Positions 5,019-5,756 of a stretch of 5,756 nt of DNA are shown here, piece by piece. Origin of the DNA: Desulfuromusa sp. (GTDB taxonomy: Bacteria; Desulfobacterota; Desulfuromonadia; Desulfuromonadales; Geopsychrobacteraceae); the NCBI GenBank assembly GCA_023145655.1, contig JAGLDI010000121.1, positions 1 to 5,756 on the forward strand, in the 5' to 3' direction. A program made the position numbers and the translations under genes. The first letter of the stretch is position 1. The number at the start of each line of letters is the position of its first letter. The notes beneath the pieces are model-generated. The model did no database searches. It saw nothing but the letters and a program-made list of their open reading frames with translations, and had not been told where the DNA came from.

Positions 5019-5756
5019 CTATTCAATCGCCTCAATTGCCTGCTCAATCCGTCGCAATGATTGTTCCCTGCCGAGAACTAGCAGAACCTCATAAATACCG
5101 GGGCTCGGAACTCCACCCGTCAATGCCACCCGCAACGGTTGCGCAACCTTACCGAATTTCAGTTCGGTCTCTTGCATGATTTCTGCAAACGATAACTCAA
5201 GTTGTTCTTTACTCAATGTTTCACTATGAGCTAATTTTTCAAGAATAGTGGTGAATAACGGTTTTTGTTGAGGGGTTAAAAACTTCTTTTTTGCTTTTTC
5301 ATCGTAGACAACTGGATCGACAAAATAGAAACCGGCGCCCTCGGCCATTTCCAGCAGAGTTGCAGATCGCTCCTGGAGACTTTTGACCACCTCAACCAGA
5401 TTGGGACCAGCAGAAAGCTTAAGTTCTTTTTGCTCAAGAAAGGGCTTTAGTAATGCAGCCAACCGTTCCGGATCGCCAGTTTTGATGTAATGGCTATTGA
5501 GCCAGAGAAGTTTTTCAGGATTAAAGACCCCTGCCGACCGACCAACATTCTCCAAACTGAATTTATTAATCAGATCATCCAGACTGAAGATCTCTTCATC
5601 ACCAAAAGACCAGCCCAGACGGACCAGATAGTTGATCAGCGCCTCAGGTAAATACCCCATCTCTCGGTAGGCCATCACCGAGGTTGCACCGTGCCGCTTT
5701 GACAACCGTTTCTTATCAGAACCGAGAATCATTGGGACATGAGCAAACTCTGGGAT
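5019..5756 (-). CDS. gltX: Glutamyl-tRNA synthetase, C-terminal 245 residues (5' end outside window)
   Basis: The frame enters from the right edge and ends at TAG 5021-5019. It begins IPEFAHVPMILGSDKKRLSKRHG, which contains the KMSKS-type class I signature as RLSKRHG and is characteristic of GluRS just after the catalytic domain. It then continues through ALINYLVRLGWS and the helical anticodon-binding part to the family-typical LTGGVPSPGIYEVLLVLG near the end. The enzyme charges tRNA-Glu with glutamate. Roughly the first half, with the HIGH motif and the start, is missing, judged from a usual length near 470 residues. An internal ATG at 5732 is only a methionine inside the conserved region and not a start. 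Whether it also charges tRNA-Gln (a non-discriminating GluRS used with GatCAB) cannot be told from this fragment. Confidence 0.95.
   Translation of the reverse strand: MPEFAHVPMILGSDKKRLSKRHGATSVMAYREMGYLPEALINYLVRLGWSFGDEEIFSLDDLINKFSLENVGRSAGVFNPEKLLWLNSHYIKTGDPERLAALLKPFLEQKELKLSAGPNLVEVVKSLQERSATLLEMAEGAGFYFVDPVVYDEKAKKKFLTPQQKPLFTTILEKLAHSETLSKEQLELSFAEIMQETELKFGKVAQPLRVALTGGVPSPGIYEVLLVLGREQSLRRIEQAIEAIE

Noticed and set aside
4985..5179. Plus-strand open frame over the 3' end of gltX
   Set aside because: It begins inside the terminator and runs antisense to conserved GluRS sequence; its residues are low-complexity shadow sequence.
1..5756. CRISPR array, insertion sequence, attachment site or phage genes
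   Set aside because: No spaced direct repeats, transposase or integrase frames or target-site duplications were seen, and the tRNA-Gln gene has no duplicated 3' end in the window.

Overview
The window looks like a chromosomal segment of a Gram-negative, type IV pilus-bearing bacterium of moderate to low GC. The mix of a PilT-type ATPase preceded by a GAF-like protein, a stand-alone PilZ protein of the kind common in Myxococcus and Geobacter relatives, and a bacterial arginine kinase suggests the former Deltaproteobacteria, perhaps a Desulfuromonas-like lineage. That placement is inferred from recalled family patterns, not from a search.

Layout, left to right. Positions 1-1308 (+) hold the tail of a GAF-like protein and, 9 bases later, a complete pilT-like retraction ATPase; a bidirectional terminator follows at 1333-1368. 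The block from 1387 to 4196 is all on the minus strand. In transcription order it contains an aspartate/aromatic aminotransferase (4196-3006), tRNA-Gln(UUG) with its own promoter and terminator (2931-2786), a 53-residue single-pass membrane protein (2695-2534), and a two-domain arginine kinase (2430-1387). A 392-base divergent intergenic region (4197-4588) carries candidate promoters, two inverted repeats and a possible 10-codon ORF. It is followed by a small PilZ-domain gene (4589-4948, +). An 18-bp-stem bidirectional terminator (4950-4989) separates that gene from the convergent 3' part of gltX (glutamyl-tRNA synthetase), which runs off the right edge.

The standout gene is the arginine kinase. 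It has the N-terminal guanidino-specificity domain and every catalytic residue I could place by comparison with animal arginine kinases, so it is a genuine phosphagen kinase and not the McsB protein kinase. This implies a phosphoarginine energy buffer in a bacterium and probable descent by transfer from an animal-type gene. The small membrane protein just upstream is the least explained gene here. PilT and PilZ point to surface motility and cyclic-di-GMP signalling, but they lie in separate transcription units on opposite sides of the housekeeping genes, so no single operon-encoded system is visible.
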